A stretch of DNA of 64,000 bases. Source: Shewanella benthica. GTDB lineage: Bacteria; Pseudomonadota; Gammaproteobacteria; Enterobacterales; Shewanellaceae. Shown here one piece after another: positions 63,132 to 64,000 of this stretch. Under the pieces are notes generated by a model, which saw only the letters and a program-made list of their open reading frames with translations, searched no databases and was not told where the DNA came from. The stretch lies in NCBI GenBank assembly GCA_023284085.1, contig JAKVHY010000023.1:1-64000 (forward strand), written 5' to 3'. A program made the position numbers and the translations under genes. The number at the start of each line of letters is the position of its first letter. Positions within the stretch are counted from its first letter, which is position 1.

Positions 63132-64000
63132 TTAGGCTTTAGTGATCTGACACAAGCTAGACTTAGTCTCTTGCATCTGAGTAACCACATCATAGCCATA
63201 GGTCAATACCGTGTTAGCCGACTCACCCACAATGTAAGGCACTGTGCCTTCAGGGTAATTCTTCTCCAGGCTCTCACCTTCGAATATACCCGCGAAGTGG
63301 TATGGCATAAAACACTCACCTTCGATAACGCGAGGCGTTACCATGGCCTTAACCTTGATTTTTGCACCTTCCGGACTGTGAACCCAAACATCATCACCAT
63401 CACGAAGCGCGCGATCTGCTGCGTCCGCCGGACTGATCTCGATAAACATCTCTTGCTGAAGCTCGGCGAGCCAAGGGTTACAACGTGTCTCTTCACCACC
63501 ACCTTCGTATTCCACTAAACGACCCGAGGTCAATGCTATGGGGAAGTCTTTAGCAAAGTCCTGATCCTGAATGGTTTTATACAGGGTAGGAAGACGGGCA
63601 ACCATACGATCATCATAGGTCGGGTACTTAGCTACCAGATCACGACGCGGCGTATAAAGCGGCTCACGGTGCAGGGGAATATCATCGGGGAAGTTCCACA
63701 CGATACAACGGGCTTTCGCATTACCGTAAGGAATACAACCGTGCTTAATGGCCACACGCTGAATACCACCGGAGATATCAGTCTTCCAGTTTTTACCTTC
63801 AGCATGTTGCTTTTCTTCAGCAGTCAGGTCATCCCACCAACCAAGCTGTTTAAGCATGTCAGCGGTAAACTCAGGGTAACCATCCTGGATTTCAGAGCCT
63901 TTAGAGTAAGAACCTTCGGCGAGTATGTTATTGCCGTCGTGCTCAACACCGTAACGGGCACGGAAGTTACCACCACCGTCTTTCACTTCACGACCGGTGC
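63132..64000 (-). CDS. fdhA: Formate dehydrogenase catalytic subunit, C-terminal part (second operon, cut by window end)
   Basis: About 288 C-terminal residues of a second FdhA; the 5' part, with Tat signal, cluster Cys and active-site residue, lies beyond 64000. The visible part has the cofactor-domain motifs (IALTSGRLVEYEGGGEE; EISPADAADRALRDGD) and aligns along its length with the first-operon copy, from DGGGNFRAR on. Whether it uses Cys or Sec cannot be seen here. Confidence 0.93.
   Translation of the reverse strand, partial: TGREVKDGGGNFRARYGVEHDGNNILAEGSYSKGSEIQDGYPEFTADMLKQLGWWDDLTAEEKQHAEGKNWKTDISGGIQRVAIKHGCIPYGNAKARCIVWNFPDDIPLHREPLYTPRRDLVAKYPTYDDRMVARLPTLYKTIQDQDFAKDFPIALTSGRLVEYEGGGEETRCNPWLAELQQEMFIEISPADAADRALRDGDDVWVHSPEGAKIKVKAMVTPRVIEGECFMPYHFAGIFEGESLEKNYPEGTVPYIVGESANTVLTYGYDVVTQMQETKSSLCQITKA

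Overview
The window reads as chromosome of a marine gammaproteobacterium, almost certainly Shewanella. The reasons are tandem fdhX-fdhA-fdhB-fdhC formate dehydrogenase operons, a moaACDE-modABC cluster beside an ETF:quinone oxidoreductase, Fur-box-linked TonB receptors, a DUF2986 protein, and many c-di-GMP and chemotaxis sensors. I see no tRNA, rRNA, CRISPR array, phage or intact insertion sequence. Species cannot be fixed from the sequence alone.

Layout. 0-12 kb: an exported M14 peptidase, a TonB receptor, a methyltransferase, a repeat-rich lipoprotein, two tandem PAP2 phosphatases, a GIY-YIG protein with a duplicated tail, and a lipoprotein-type oligopeptidase B. 11.7-16.4 kb: an FMN riboswitch with ribB, and a large NIT-HAMP-PAS-GGDEF-EAL protein. 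16.4-21.5 kb: ferritin, divergent from an RND efflux pump and its adaptor. 21.6-24 kb: moeA and moeB, with a duplicated moeB tail and a heptamer array. 24-31.4 kb: small exported proteins, a phosphotransferase-like protein, a five-gene bufferin (copper-binding RiPP) operon encoding precursor, maturase, partner, ECF sigma factor and putative anti-sigma factor, then gltS. 31.7-38.6 kb: a second TonB receptor, a Pmp3-type miniprotein, a pseudouridine synthase and a two-component system with a PepSY-like protein. 38.7-45.9 kb: modCBA and moaEDCA behind a probable Moco riboswitch, then ETF-QO. 46-55 kb: an MCP, a MOSC protein, a diguanylate cyclase, a PfkB kinase, GNATs and a HemN-like radical SAM protein. 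55.4-64 kb: two tandem formate dehydrogenase operons, the second running off the window.

The genes share a molybdenum theme. They cover molybdate uptake (modABC), pterin synthesis (moaACDE), sulfur-carrier activation and Mo insertion (moeB, moeA), a MOSC protein, and Mo-dependent formate dehydrogenases as end users. A second theme is metal homeostasis: two Fur-type TonB receptors, ferritin, the bufferin operon and possibly the RND pump.

Two structural patterns are not explained by the genes. First, 3' tails of genes are duplicated downstream of the intact gene at three loci (GIY-YIG, moeB, fdhC). The copies stay in frame and differ mostly at synonymous positions, which suggests scars of recombination with diverged alleles or paralogues. 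Second, a dispersed family of arrays with CTAG every 7 bp, often folding into perfect palindromes, sits just 3' of stop codons at eight places, including directly after the moeB and fdhC tail copies.
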